Source: Lomentospora prolificans
Lineage: Eukaryota; Ascomycota; Sordariomycetes; Microascales; Microascaceae
NCBI GenBank assembly: GCA_029532625.1
Contig: JARFXM010000009.1
Location: forward strand, 3,100,001 to 3,164,000
Direction of reading: 5' to 3'
DNA length: 64,000 bases
The translations under genes and the position numbers were made by a program. The notes beneath the pieces were generated by a model that was given only the letters and a program-made list of their open reading frames with translations, ran no database searches and was not told the origin of the DNA. This document shows positions 47,701 through 60,642 of this stretch, piece by piece. How positions within the stretch are numbered: position 1 is the stretch's first letter; each line of letters opens with the position of its first letter.

Positions 47701-50700
47701 GCTCCCCAGATATCCCAGGGATCGTCCGCTTTAGTCTCTTTAATCTCCTCCACCTTAGGCTCCTCAACCGTAGTCTTCCCCTTCTTCTTCTTGGAAGCAC
47801 CCCAGAAATCAAAAGGGTCCGTCGACGCCTTAACCGCGTCATCTACGATAACATCCTTCGTATCGTCCTTCTTAGATGTGCCAAATGTATCCCAAAACTC
47901 ATCGTCCTGGCCCTTCTTCTTTTTGTCCTTCTTAGAAGCCGTGCCCCATATATCGACATCTGCGGATTTGTTTGTCTCTGGCTCCGGTGCCGGCTCGGGA
48001 TCATCCCAAATAGAAGCCTTCTTCTTCTTCTTATCCTTCTTCGAGGAGCCGAGGGACCATGGATCTTCTTCCTTCTTCTCTTCCTCCTTGGTCCCTTCGA
48101 CAACCGGTTCAGGCTCGGGCTCAGGTTCGGGGGTCTCCCATATCGACGCCTTCTTCTTTTTCTTGTCCTTCTTGGAGCTAGTGGTGGCCCAGATGTCGTC
48201 TGCCTTAGGTTCTTCCTCCTTCGGCGGGTCTTCTTCCTTCGGAGGCTCCGGTTCAGGATCATCCCAAATGGAGGCCTTCTTCTTCTTCTTGTCCTTCTTC
48301 GAGCTAGTTGTAGTAGCCCAAAGGTCATCGGCCTCCTTGGTTTCTTCCTTCTTTTCCTCCTTTACTGGTTCCGGTTCCGGGTCGTCCCATATCGAGCCCT
48401 TCTTCTTCTTCTTGTCTTTCTTAGAGGGAGCCGCGCCCCAGAAATCATCCTTGGGCTCTTCCTCTTTCTTCTCCTCTTCCTTCGGCGGCTCAGGCTCAGG
48501 CGCGGGCTCAGGTTCGGGGACCGGGTCATCCCAGGTGGAAGCCTTCTTCTTCTTCTTGTCCTTTTTGGAAGTAGTAGGCGTAGCCCATGCGTCCTCCTCC
48601 TTCTTTGGCTCCTCCTCCTTCGGCGGATCTGGGGCGGGGTCATCCCAGATAGAGCCCTTCTTCTTCTTCTTATCCTTCTTCGAGGTGGAGGTGGCCCAAA
48701 TATCCTCTTTGGGTGCTTCTTCCTTGGGCGGTTCCGGTTCCGGTTCCGGCTCAGGTACTGGATCATCCCAAATGGACGCCTTCTTCTTCTTGTCTTTCTT
48801 CGAAGTCGACGTTGCCCAAGGATCCGCAGGCTCCTCATTCTTCGGTTCCTCTTCTTTGACTGGTTCCGGCTCAGGAACTGGGTCATCCCAAATGGAAGCC
48901 TTCTTCTTCTTCTTATCCTTCTTCGAAACAGAAGTTCCCCATAGATCATCAACTTTCTCCTCCTTAGGTTCTTCTACCTTGGGCTCCTGCTCCTCTACCT
49001 TGGGCGGGTCAGGTTCTGGGTCATCCCATATGGATGCCTTCTTCTTCTTTTTGTCTTTCTTAGAAGTCGCAGCTCCCCATATGTCGTCATCCCTCTTCGA
49101 TTCCTCCTCCTTCGGAGGCTCCGGTTCTGGGACTGGGTCATCCCACAGGGAGGTCTTCTTCTTTTTCTTGTCTTTCTTAGAAGTAGCGGCTCCCCAAATG
49201 TCGTCATCCTTCTTCGGTTCCTCCGCCTTAGGATGGTCCGGTTCCGGTTCAGGTTCGGGGAGGGGGTCGTCCCAGATTGAACCCTTCTTTTTCTTTTTGT
49301 CCTTTTTCGAGGTAGTAGTTCCCCAAGCATCAGCCTTCTCCTCTTCCTTCGGCGCCTCCTCCTGGACGGGTTCAGGCTCAGGTTCCGGCTCTGGAACTGG
49401 ATCATCCCAGATCGAGGCCTTCTTCTTCTTCTTGTCTTTTTTCGAAGTAGTGGTCGCCCATAAATCTTCTTTCACCTCCTCCTTCTTCTCGGGTTCCGGC
49501 TCGGGCTCGGGCTCGGGCTCGGGGACGGGATCATCCCAAATCGAGGCTTTCTTCTTTTTCTTGTCCTTTTTGGAGGGAGCGGTACCCCAGATATCATCTT
49601 TCGCTTCCTCCTTCTTCTCAGGTTCAGGTTCAGGCTCGGGCTCGGGCTCGGGCTCGGGGACAGGGTCATCCCAGATGGAAGCCTTCTTCTTCTTCTTGTC
49701 CTTTTTGGAAGTGGCAGGCGTGGCCCATGTGTCCTCCTCTTCCTTCTTTGGCTCCTCCTCCTTCGGTGGGTCGGGCACGGGATCATCCCAGATAGACGCT
49801 TTCTTCTTCTTCTTGTCCTTCTTGGAAGTCGTTACCGCGCCCCAGGTGTCATTCTCTTCCTCCTTCTTCTTTTTCTCAGCCTCCTCTTCCTCCAACCTCT
49901 TACGCTCTGCTTCCTCTTCCTCCTCTTTCTTCTTCTTCTCCTCCTCTTCCTTGCTATTGTCTGGTTCATCCCAGATTGACGCCTTTTTCTTCTTCTTCTT
50001 GTCCTTCTTGGATACGGCGGCACCCCATGCATCAGCTTCTTCCGCCTTCTTCTCCTCTTCCTCTCGCCGCTTCTTCTCTGCCTCTTCTTCTTCCAGCCTT
50101 TTCCGTTCTGCCTCTTCCTCTTCCTCCTTCTTTTTCTTCTCTTCTTCCTCCTTCGAGTTGTCCAGCTCATCCCAAATAGAGGCCTTCTTCTTTTTCTTCT
50201 TGTCCTTCTTCGAAGTAGCAGCAGGCGCCCACGCACTCGCTTCTTCCTCCTCTTTCTTCTTCTTTTCCTCTTCCTCTTTCCGTTTCGCTTCCTCCTCTTC
50301 TTCGAGGCGCTTCTTCTCAGCCTCTTCTTCCTCCCTCTTTTTCTTCTCTTCTTCCTCTTTAGAGTTGTCCACCTCATCCCAGATGGATTTCTTCTTCTTC
50401 TTCTTATCCTTCTTAGAGGTCGAGGTTCCAAGCCAGTTGTTTGCCTCTTCCTCCTCCTTCTTCTTCCTTTCCGCCTCTTCGTCTTCAACCCTTTTCCGCT
50501 CGGCTTCTTCTTCTTCCTCTTGCTTCTTCTTCTCCGCCTCAGCACCCACGTCAGGTTCAGGATCGTCCCAAATAGAAGTCTTCTTCTTCTTTTTCTTATC
50601 CTTCTTGGAAGTAGCTGGGGTAGCCCAATCATCGACCACTTCCTCCTTTTTCTCTTCCTCCTTTGGCAGCTCGGGTTCGGGTTCGGGAACTGGATCGTCC

Positions 50701-52595
50701 CAAATTGACGTCTTCTTGTTTTTCTTGTCTTTCTTCGAAGTTGACGTTGACCAGAAACTGTCAGGTTCCTCGGTCTTCTCCGGCTCTGGCTCTGCGATCG
50801 GTTCGGGTTCGGGTTCGGGATCTAGAATTTTGTTCTTCTTATTCTTCTTGTCCTTCTTGGTAGCAGTGGTGGACCAGAAGTCATCCGTCTTTTCCTCCGT
50901 CTTATCTGGTTCGTTAGTAGTCTCCGGCACAGGATCATCCCAAATGGACGCCTTCTTTTTCTTTTTATCCTTCTTCGACGTGGTGGTTGAGAAACTCCAC
51001 GGGTCGTCATCCTTGGGCTTTTCGGGTTCGGGTTCAGGCTCGGGTTCGACGATCGGTTCTATGTCAAATGTAGCACTCTTACCTTTCTTCTTCTTCTTGT
51101 CTTTTGAGCCGAACGTTGCCCAATCATCGCCGTCGTCCTTAATGTCCGCAGACGGCTCTTCAACCACAGGCTCGGAGATAGGTTCAGGGTCCTCAACAAT
51201 CTCCTCGATGGCGCCCTTCTTCTTCTTCTTTTTGTCCTTCTTGGTCGTTGTCGTACCCCAAGCTCCCCAGGAGTCATTCTCTTTGGCCGGTTCCGGCTCT
51301 GGTTCCGGTTCCACGACAGGAGCGGGATCAGACGTCCCGAAGTCGTCCAAGAAGCTGTTCTTCTTTTTCTTCTTGTCCTTCTTCGTTACAGAAGTATCCC
51401 AAGGGTCCTCCTGCTTGGGAGTCTCTTCAACCTTGGGCTCCTCTATGGTGGCCGCCGAGGCACCCTTCTTCTTCTTCTTATCCTTGGCTGGGGTGAGCCA
51501 GTCATCATCGGCGATTCCATCTGTTGCTGGCGGGACTTCAGGCTCAGGATCAGCGTCGAACGAAAATGTCTTCTTGCCCTTCTTCTTGGTATTTGAAGTG
51601 CTCCATCCCCAGTCATCCTCTTCCTTTGATGCACCAAGGTCTTGGCCAGGCTCTTCAGCAGGTTTCTCCGGTTCCGGGTCGTCATCCCAAAGGTTCGACT
51701 TCTTCTTCTTCTTCTTATCCTTTTTAGAAGTCGCTGTACTGAAATCACCCCAGGCACCTCCGGTATCCTTGGACCCATTAGCATCCGCATTGTTCTCCTC
51801 CTCGATATCATCAAAGGCACCGAACGGCACGGTGGTCTTCTTCTTCGATTTGGTGCGGCCAGCGCCCCATGGATCAGCGTCCTCTTCCTTATCTTCTGCC
51901 TTCTTGTCGTCGTCCTTAGTACCGGACCAACTCCATGTGCTCCCCGAGTTCCCCGTATTCCAGCTAGAGCCCCATTGCCCGAAAGAAGATTTGGTTTCGG
52001 AGGCGGTCCCAAAGTCTAAATCTAGTCTCCCATTCGTATCGTCACTAAGTTTTATATCTTGGAAAGATTCCGTGCCAAAGTCGGAGGTTGGTATATCGGG
52101 TAGAAACGAGGTGCTGTTCTTGGTAGTATCCGCCGCAGCACCCTTCTTCTTCTTGCCCTTTTTCGTAGATACAGGAGCAAACCAGTCGTCCTCTGGTGGA
52201 GGATCACCACCGCCGTTGTTGTTGTCGCCATTGTTGTCATCGTCGCCGCCTCCTCCGGCGTCACCACCCCCCGAACCGGCTCCAGCGGCGCCGCCATTGT
52301 CGCCACCACCGCCACCGCCAGCGTCTTCGCCGTTTCCGGCGTTGTCGTCCTTCTTATCGCCGTCATCCGACCACTTATTGGACGCGGGGGCAGCCTTCTT
52401 CTTTTTCTTTGCGACCTCGCGGAAGCCGTCGCGAGTATTCCAATCAACACTGAAGCTCATGGAGGGATCACCAAAGATTGAAGAGGTTTGTCGGCGGTTC
52501 TGTGTAGTAGATGAGTTTGGCGGTGTGGGAAAGGAGCTGGCGAGCCATGGAGGTAGGTCACGGCTTGCGAAAGCACCGGTCCCGGTAGGGTCCAT
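44710..52595 (-). CDS. Giant low-complexity modular repeat protein, function unknown
   Basis: Exons are 52595-46709, 46574-45796 and 45726-44710, giving 2,560 aa; phases agree at both junctions (a second AAG acceptor 9 nt upstream of exon 2 would also stay in frame). The N-terminal ~290 residues include a Gly/Asp/Asn-rich stretch. From about 292 to 1640 there are roughly 30 modules: a Trp with a short Thr/Ser/Ala stretch, a basic block such as SKKDKKKKK, usually ASIWDDP, then a Pro-Glu or Glu-Lys spacer. Between about 680 and 915 the spacers become Glu/Lys/Arg arrays like single alpha-helices. The C-terminal ~600 residues are Ser/Arg/Lys-rich, with a long Ala/Arg/Glu helix-forming segment, Trp motifs SWSMWTAGTPR, TSSWVKEHSD and the end SSWWKKLTGS. 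There are no enzyme domains or membrane spans. It could be a tether or septal-pore/cytoskeletal scaffold, but nothing proves that. Confidence 0.85.
46950..51740 (-). repeat. Tandem coding repeats of the giant protein
   Basis: Roughly 30 degenerate coding modules of about 90-200 bp make up this block. Unit cores translate as SKKDKKKKKASIWDDP followed by PEPEPE or KEEEE spacers. Copies between 47950 and 49840 are the most alike, suggesting recent duplication or gene conversion there; those nearer 51700 are more diverged. Confidence 0.85.
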
Positions 52596-55500
52596 GACCT
52601 GGTCGGGGTCGCTGGAGGAATCGGGTTCAGGGGTGGGCGGATACGGGAAGCTCCGAGCCCATCTCGGGGAGGGGTCTGGTATTACGAGAGGATTCTGTAT
52701 CGGGCGAGGGTTCGTGTTCGATGGAGATTGGTCGCGGTAGGTCTATAGAGGAGACCAAGTCAATCAGTCGGTCAGCAAGCAGCTTCATCGAGATGAGAGG
52801 TTGCAGACAGGGGTGGGTCAAGAGGCCGCTGGCCATCGTCCCCCTCCAAGCGCAGGCACAGACAGGCACACGAAAAGCCACACCATCGATCGCCCTTCAA
52901 AGTTTAGCAGGCTATAGTACCCCTCTCCAGGCGTGTATGAACTGCCGTTGCTGGTTTTAGGAGCCCCAGTAGAGTAAATAGCACCCGTAACACAGGGCCG
53001 ATGTTGCGCTCACAGGCGGTGGGATGCCAACCATTTTAGCTGGGCAGACATTGAATGGGGCCGCCTCAAATGCACACGCCCATCAGTTGTGAGGGGGGCC
53101 ATGCGCATACAGCACGCACAACTGTAAATGACCTTGCATAAATAGAGCCAGAACCCCAAAACGGGTCTAGGGGACAAAAAAAGAAACAAAAAAAATCATA
53201 TAGTGGAAGGCGGGAAAAAAAATACTGTGAAGCGACGCAGCAGGAACGTAACGGCTAAGAGATCAAAACGTGAAGGGAAGAGGCGAGAAAAGACACACCA
53301 GGACACCGGCCCTGGGCCACTGCATATCAGAGCAAGAGATAACCACAGGAGCTAAATGGGGAAGCGGAGCGCAGACGCGCTTGCGGGTGTCCGTTTCCTT
53401 ACCCATGGAGCTTATCGTGACATGGGCGCGCTTGGAGAGTGAGAAAAATCTAAGCTTCGTACCTTCAGACATGTTTGAATCTGGACCCAACTGCGAGCAA
53501 TGGCGCTCAGCCGGAGTTGTAGGTTATAACATCCTTCATCCCACCCAGTCGTCGAGGGCGGGATCGTTGGACAGCCATATGCATTTCCTATCCAGCGTTC
53601 TGTGGACGCCAATACCTCGGCCGCGGCCATTTCGGAAAGTTGAGCTCGTGTGCTGATGAGGGATTGGTGTCAAAATCATGGGGGAAAGCTGGGGAGAGGA
53701 AAAGCGAGCGTGGGATATTGGTTAAGTCGAAAGGGTTTTGCGATGAACGGAATCGGCGGTGGAACAAGCAGAAAAGTCCGAAAGCGGGCCTTTCTTTTCT
53801 GGTCCCAGTTTGCGTGGCCGTTGTATACTGCCTTTTTTTTTTTCTCTCTCTCTTCCTTTGGTCTCGTCCGCTTTGAAGTTGACGATATCACGGGCGAGGG
53901 AAAAGAATCAATGCAACACTCCAATTCTCGGGTCCGTCGTGCGCCAAGGAGATCTCGCAGGGCTCCCTCGTAGTATTAAAGAGAGACAGGGGATAACACG
54001 ATTCAAAGCTCCCCCGAAAGACGACGAGGAAGGAGAAAATCGTTGAGAATCTTCACCAATAGTAAAGACTTCGCAAGGGCGTCGGTTTTTGTTTTCTTGT
54101 TTGGTGTAAGTGTGAGGTGGAAAAAGAGGAAAAGTTCCCATGAACACTCCACTGTACAGAAGTACTGTATGCAGATGGCCTGGCGTGTCCAGTCCAGTCC
54201 CGTCTTCTGCACGTCTGCCCAGGACTGCACTAGACGTACAAGAAAGAGCAATTTGATTACACGAATACAGCCAGAAAGTATTACATATTGTACCCGCGTA
54301 CCATACCCGCACCGTCACACCTGCTTGGCGAGGCGGGCAGATGGGGTTAATCCCAAGACGGCGTGAGGGGTGTGGGTGACGAAATGGGGCAGGGAACAAT
54401 AGGGAAGACAACAACATCAAGAGACAGGAAAAAGAGGGACCCACCTCTTTGTCCCCTCTCCCACACCATGACCTATTATGACCTACCCAGACACCTGGGC
54501 GTAATTTCGGAGATTTGGGAGGGGTCTGAATATGACGGCCACCGCCGTCAAGCCAAAATACTCTATTCTCTCTTAGCGCAAAGGGTTCAACGTTTGGTGT
54601 TGCCAGCCAGCCATAGTGTTCGAAATGCCACTGTGCAGTGTGTTCCAGACTTCTATTGCCGCCCATTACCAGGCAGCATAATTCCGCTTTTGCAACCGAG
54701 CGCGATAAAATGCGATATAAACAGGGCAACAAGCCGATCGCAAGGCCTCTTGCCCCTTTTTCTGTACCACCCCGAGACCCTTCGTGCACACAGTCTTGGA
54801 TGCCGACAAGGGACAGTAAAAAAAAATTTTTCCTCTTTCCGCAGTTGACAAACCAAGACAGGAGTTTGGGTCCTGGGGCAAGGTCTGATGTCGCTCCCGA
54901 GTCAAGGCTTTCCGCTCTGGTCCTCGGATAGGGTAAACAAGACACAAGAACGGGAAAAGAAGCAAGGGTAGAAAACCAAAAGGGGCTGATCAGGGCGAGT
55001 GACCGGCCGGACTAGAACCAATTGGTATCGATAAGTGGCACAACCCACGGCATCCCACACGACACCACTGCCTCGCTGGCCTTCCCTGTCGCACCCAGTG
55101 GATCACGGGTATGGTATCTTGCACTCTCGCACAAGGTGGTGGTGGTGTATGGGACTTCATCCAAGTATAATACCCGTATCGCCGTCATGGTCCAAATGAG
55201 GTTTTACCCGTACAACACGCACCGCCTCTGATTTGGATCTTCCCTGGCCTCTTCGTGGAAAAGAAAAAGAAATTCCATATGCGTCATCAAGGCGGCATTC
55301 GTGCAGCCATGCCCGACATAAATCTACCTAACACTGAAGAAGGGGCGGGAGAAGCCAGCTGCCAGGACGGAATCACGGGTGCATTGCAGCAGGTTTTCCC
55401 TCTGGGTCGTGTGGGAGCAGGTAACAAGTAGTAACGACCAGAGAATAACACGGAGTTGTCAATCAATTCCAGCAAGTATACTCCCAGGAGGTAATATCCC

Positions 55501-58500
55501 TCAACATAGTACGAGGGAAAGACTTGCGATTGCTCCGCACCCCTTGCACCCAAGGGTAAGGTTATTTCAAGAGCAGCGACATCCACCAACTCCTCCGGCT
55601 GGTAAAAGTATAACCGATCATTATTCAGAACCTGGAGTGTCCCCAAAGTAGTCGTCGACGACAAAATAATACCAGCAATATTTCTAACCCCAAGTAATAA
55701 CGGTACATGGTTAACCGAACAATTTGTCCAGCCAAAGGGGCGACAAATCCGTTCCAGGGTGTTTATTTCCGACAGGCAACGCGCACACGAGGAATCTCCT
55801 CCGTCCATCTGATGTCCCCCGTCGCCGGCTATTCCCATGTATCGTTTCAGAACCGTCCATATCCGAGCCCAGCCTGTTCGCGCGCACCCCTGGCAGAGAC
55901 GATGTGGTCTTGCTCATAACATAAAATTTGCTGTATCCACGGAATAGGAAATAAGCTCTTTGTCTCTCCACCGAGGATTGATCCGTGAATTCTAATAGTA
56001 GGGATTTACCTCGCGAGACTCCACTCAACAACCCGACAAATTCCAGCTCGTCGTCTTGGAGACCCTACTTTCGGACCAATCCCGTGCACGTCTCGAGAGG
56101 AAAAATGCCCCGGCCCCAGCCTTGGGTCGGTATTGGCTGGACGTCTCCATCGAGACCGTCACACTCAGCCTGGGAGCTCAGTGGGATGGATGGGCGAGGG
56201 GCACCTGGATTGGTGCGTGGTTGACAGAGACCCTCCCAGTGTGCCCACATTCTGCAGGGTGCACGCCCACACTCCTTTCCCAGTCAACTTCTACGCAACT
56301 GATATGAGGATATCAGGATACTATGTAGTACTCACTTGCACTCAATGCTGGCCGTGCCACCCTCACAATCTTGTTAGCTGGCTTCTTTGTTGCAAACCCA
56401 GCCAGCCAGCGAGCCTTCGCACCATCAACGAGCTGGGGAGGAAGATCCCCCAGCGGTGGCGGTGGCTGGCGGAAGACGGCTTTCCAGAGCCCGTCTAAGG
56501 CTAGGAAACCCGGCAGAACTGTGAGTCCCGGCGACCCTCGACTTGGACCCTGAAATGATCCTCCAAATACTTTCGCTTCCGCTTCCGCTTCCGCTTCGCC
56601 AGCCCTTCTCCCAAGGTCGGGAGCCCTACCCCAAGAATAGCAGTGGCCTTCCCCTCTTTTGTGTCAGGTGCCTCTGGATCCATGCTTGAATGGGTAACAA
56701 TCCCGCATTATCTCCCACCTCTCTGGCCGTGTGTGACCTGTTCTATCACGAACCTGTTTTACGTCCATCCCTGATGTGAGCTGGATATTGATACATGTAA
56801 GACATGCTTTTGCAGGTTTTGTTTTTCTCTCTTTCTCCTTTTTTCTTTTTTCAGACATTCGCCGGTATACCCCACATCGGGCTCAATATTGTGCGGAAAA
56901 TCTGTGTATCACTACCCTTGCTCCTTGCCCCCTCTCTTGCCCTTATCGAGATAGACCTGGTCACGAGCGAGCATGGGCTTTAGGGTTGCTCATCAAGGAC
57001 GCCAGGGTGTCAACCGAGAAAAAAATTATATACCCAGGCCTCCACGCTCCAGTTCATCCAGCGACGATCTCTAGCGGCATCAGGCTCATCTTTGTTGACA
57101 TCGACGGACAAAAGTAGTAGGAACGGGGCGAAGGAAATGTGGTCCAAGGGAGGCGGTAGCAGCGTGCATTTGAGAAGCACGCGAATTGTCGCGTCATGAG
57201 TGGTGGGAAACCAGCTTCGATATCTAGCCTTACATGAAGTCTAGCCTGGATTCGTATCAGACAGGGTATCGCTCCCAATTATTCCAGCACGTAATACACT
57301 GGAAGTGACCACTATGAGAGTACTTGCTTAGCTTAACGAACAAGAGGATCCAACCGTCCTTCACTTAGGTCGTTAACAAACCCGAATTTCCCTCAAGCCG
57401 GTGGGACGAGACGGAAGCCTCGCCGGGCCTAGCCTCTAGCGTGTTGGTGGATCCGCCCGGCCTTTGCATTGTTGGATTGCAAGTGCAGGAGATGAGGTAT
57501 CGATACATCCAGCCGGGCATCGATGCACCTCGCTCCACGGCCCGGGCAGCTGAAGGGGAGGCCATGGTTCTTCCACGTCACCGGGTTCTCGTTTTATTTT
57601 TGTTCCCCATTCTCAACTGTCCGGCAAGGCAATGATCTGAAAATACCCACATGCATATCATGAGAGAAATTGGCCGGCCGACGTGTTGTTTGGACCCGCC
57701 CTGCGATGTGCCATACGCATGCCTGTGCATGTGTGTGCTCGACTCCGATCGCAAAGGGCCTACGACAGTAGAGCGAGTAGAGCGAGCTGTCTGTCCCATT
57801 ACGGGCAGGACAGCCCAGGCGGGTAGGCACCAAAAGCAAAATTGTTGGCATCGGCACATCACTGCTCCCAGCCTAGTCGTGGAGGTGTGCAGGAACGCAT
57901 GAAGACAGTCCGATGGGCACCAACGAATCGTAGTAGTCCTGTTAGACTAGCCAGCACCGGGGCCCAGCCGGACATGAATGGCACTCGTTCTTCGGCTAGC
58001 CAGACTCGGTCCAGCAAGCTCCAAGTGCGCTAATACAAGTAGGTGAAGAGACGAGCCAAACGAGGATGTTACCGGGAAATCATGATTGATATCGCTCTCT
58101 TCACTCTCCTCCTGTAAACCCCCCCCAAAGACAGAGTGGATGAGGAGGACCCGCCAGAAGACAACGGTCGACGGGAACTAACACGATCCAGAGTGACGTT
58201 GCTGAGTCTCACCCCGTCCGCAACTTGCCCAAAAAGGTATCGCTCAATGCTCACCGCCAAATCCAACTCCCAGAACAAGCCTGCAGACCCGTACCACAAT
58301 AAAACTCTGTCAACCAGCGAGGAGACATTGTTTGAGAATGTATTGGCCAGTGTCGATTGTCGTTCTTTCGGCAGCCTGCCCCAAGACCCATCATGCAGGG
58401 AGATGATGGAAAGGTGTAATTATCCCACGCAGCAAGTAATATCGCGTCGCCCCGGTGGGGAGGGAATTGTGCAAAACAGAATCCAGTATACAACGCCTCG

Positions 58501-60642
58501 CAGCGGAGATGAGGCGACTACAGGAACCGAACCAAGGCAAAGAAAGGAAGAGAGAGGGGAGAGGGGTCGAGGGAGCGGAAAACGAGAAAGCAAACCCTCG
58601 GCATTGGCGCCTGAGAAAACGCACGATGGACGAGTGGAGAGAAGAAAACAAAGGAACCCATGATCAACCGTGTGGTTTCCCGAGTCCACTTCTCTACTGC
58701 ACATTAAGAACAAGCGCACCGCGCATAGTCTACCAAGTGGGCATTAGGATGAATTATTGACACCCGAGGGAAGCGAAGAGAATTCGATGGATGAGAATTC
58801 AGACCCGGTTTGATGGGCTAGGTCCCGGAAAGACCCCGTGAGTTCTCCGCATTTTCATGACTCTTTTATTCATTATCCAACTCCTCTTCACATTCTCATC
58901 CTCGAGAAGGGGGAAGGGGACCACCACCCCAGAGCCTCAACCAAGAACCACATGGAGAAGCGGGGAAAGCTGGCGACCAGGGTCGGAGAGGCAGCGCAGC
59001 ACTCGGGGATCAAGACGAGGCGAGAGAGTCTAGGCCATCAGAACCCCAGAAGGCTCTCTCCCAACACTTTCACTTTTTTTCACTTTTGCTCCCTTCGAAA
59101 CATGGAGACGGGCAAGTCGAATAAGCTTTTCCCCTCGACGCTAGTCAATATGTCATTTCTACCGTCTCGCTAATACCCAGCAGCCCAGCATTCCTGGGCT
59201 TCGAGACACCCCTGCTAGGTTCGCAGAGAGATCGTCCCGGGTCCGAGGGTCCCCTCTCCCCCTCCTCCGCGCCCCCCGGCCAAAAAATAGAAAAAAAGAA
59301 GAAAAAAAAAAGGTCTAAACAAGGGGTTTCCTGGGTCTTCTTTTTCGGGGCCTTCCGAAACCTTCTCGAACGGTTCACGGGCTCCCTGATCTGCTGCTCC
59401 TGCCGGTTGTTTGTCGCCGGCAGTCTGCTACTTGTATTGTACTCTTGGCCATCAACAACCGGCACATCCCACACGTGATGGTGTTTCACAAATAGACTGT
59501 AGAACTGAGAAATGGCATGTCAATGGCCAGCACTTCAGTGACAATATCCTGCTGCTGTCGTGCCATGGACGTACAATGCCCTTATGGTGGTACACTTCAC
59601 TCCCATCTGACAGTCGATCATCTTGATGAGGACGCAATGAGTAATCTCTCAGGCCAACCATCCATCCCATCGGCCTGCCTAACTGGGCTACGACCCCGTT
59701 TCACAGCAGGTAGCAATTTTTTTGGTCTTCCTTTTTTTTCCCAATTAGAGTTAAGCGAACCAGCACAACGGGCAACCACTTGGTTCCGCCGTCGCCGCCT
59801 CGTAGCCTGGGGGAAGAGAAGAAATACGTCTTCGCATCAACTTGTCATCATCGGGAGAAAAGTCTGTGCTGTTGAGATGACGAGCATCCAGTAACAGTCA
59901 ACGTGTAAAGAGGCCGTGGATTTATTTCGCGGGCCAAGTTGCCAGGTTGAGGCAGCCAACGGGGACGCGACAATTTGCGCGATCTGGTAAGAAAGTCAAT
60001 TGGCGCGTGTTAGAGGTTTATACAACGTGCTGCAAAACTGTTCATACTTGTGAAGGGAGATCGGCCAGATCAGCATTACTCTTCCCTGTGACTGGGAAGA
60101 ATGTAGGGAAAAGCAATGCACTGTTAGCCTTTTTCCCCTCGTGCAGCGATGAAGCATACGCCAGTCAGGACGGGATGTGATGGATGATTCAACGGGGCCG
60201 AGGTCTGCTAGAGCTACGCTGCCGCCCGGGACAAGAATGAACGAGCATCATGATCTAATATACAGCCGCAACGACGCTGCTTGACAGAGCTCTATTTCCG
60301 GGATCAAGTGCAGGCCCCAGTGGGAGCAAGTGAGGGCTAGGTAGCCGGATTCTCTGGGCCGCACGCCCAATGCCAACATGAGCGTAAGCACGACGGCCAA
60401 ACGCCAGGTGAAGAGGAAGCGCGTTCTCCAACTTAAAATACCTGTGGTCGTGTCAGTTTACTCGTGTGATTGGGTGTGGCCCATTTAGGCCTTGCTCATC
60501 ATCACGTCCACATCCGAGCGAAAACGTCCATTTGACTCATCACATGTTCGCTTGAAAATTTGTCTCTATCTCCGTGGCCCAAGTCGTCTCGAATACGTCC
60601 AACACAAAAGAGTGATTTCATCTCCTACATCAATCATGCAAT
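52596..60642. other. 8-kb gene-poor region upstream of the giant-protein gene
   Basis: The longest gap in the window. Frames of up to 345 codons exist but show no known domain, signature or plausible splicing. It contains pyrimidine/purine tracts, a CTTCCG hexanucleotide repeat (56572-56596) and TGGC-rich DNA near 56400. It lies upstream of the giant gene and beyond the 3' end of the toxD-like gene, so it could be an extended promoter/leader or host non-coding transcripts. No tRNA or transposon was recognised. Confidence 0.55.
56572..56596 (+). repeat. CTTCCG hexanucleotide repeat
   Basis: About four tandem copies of CTTCCG/CTTTCG in non-coding DNA. Confidence 0.75.

Noticed and set aside
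46714..52740. 2,008-codon plus-strand frame rich in Ser/Phe
   Set aside because: It is the shadow of the giant repeat exon. Its openness follows from the near absence of Tyr and His in the sense protein, and its translation is only a transform of the repeat.
53908..54945. 345-codon minus-strand frame
   Set aside because: No domain or family resemblance, mixed composition unlike the neighbouring genes, and it overlaps equally long frames in other registers.
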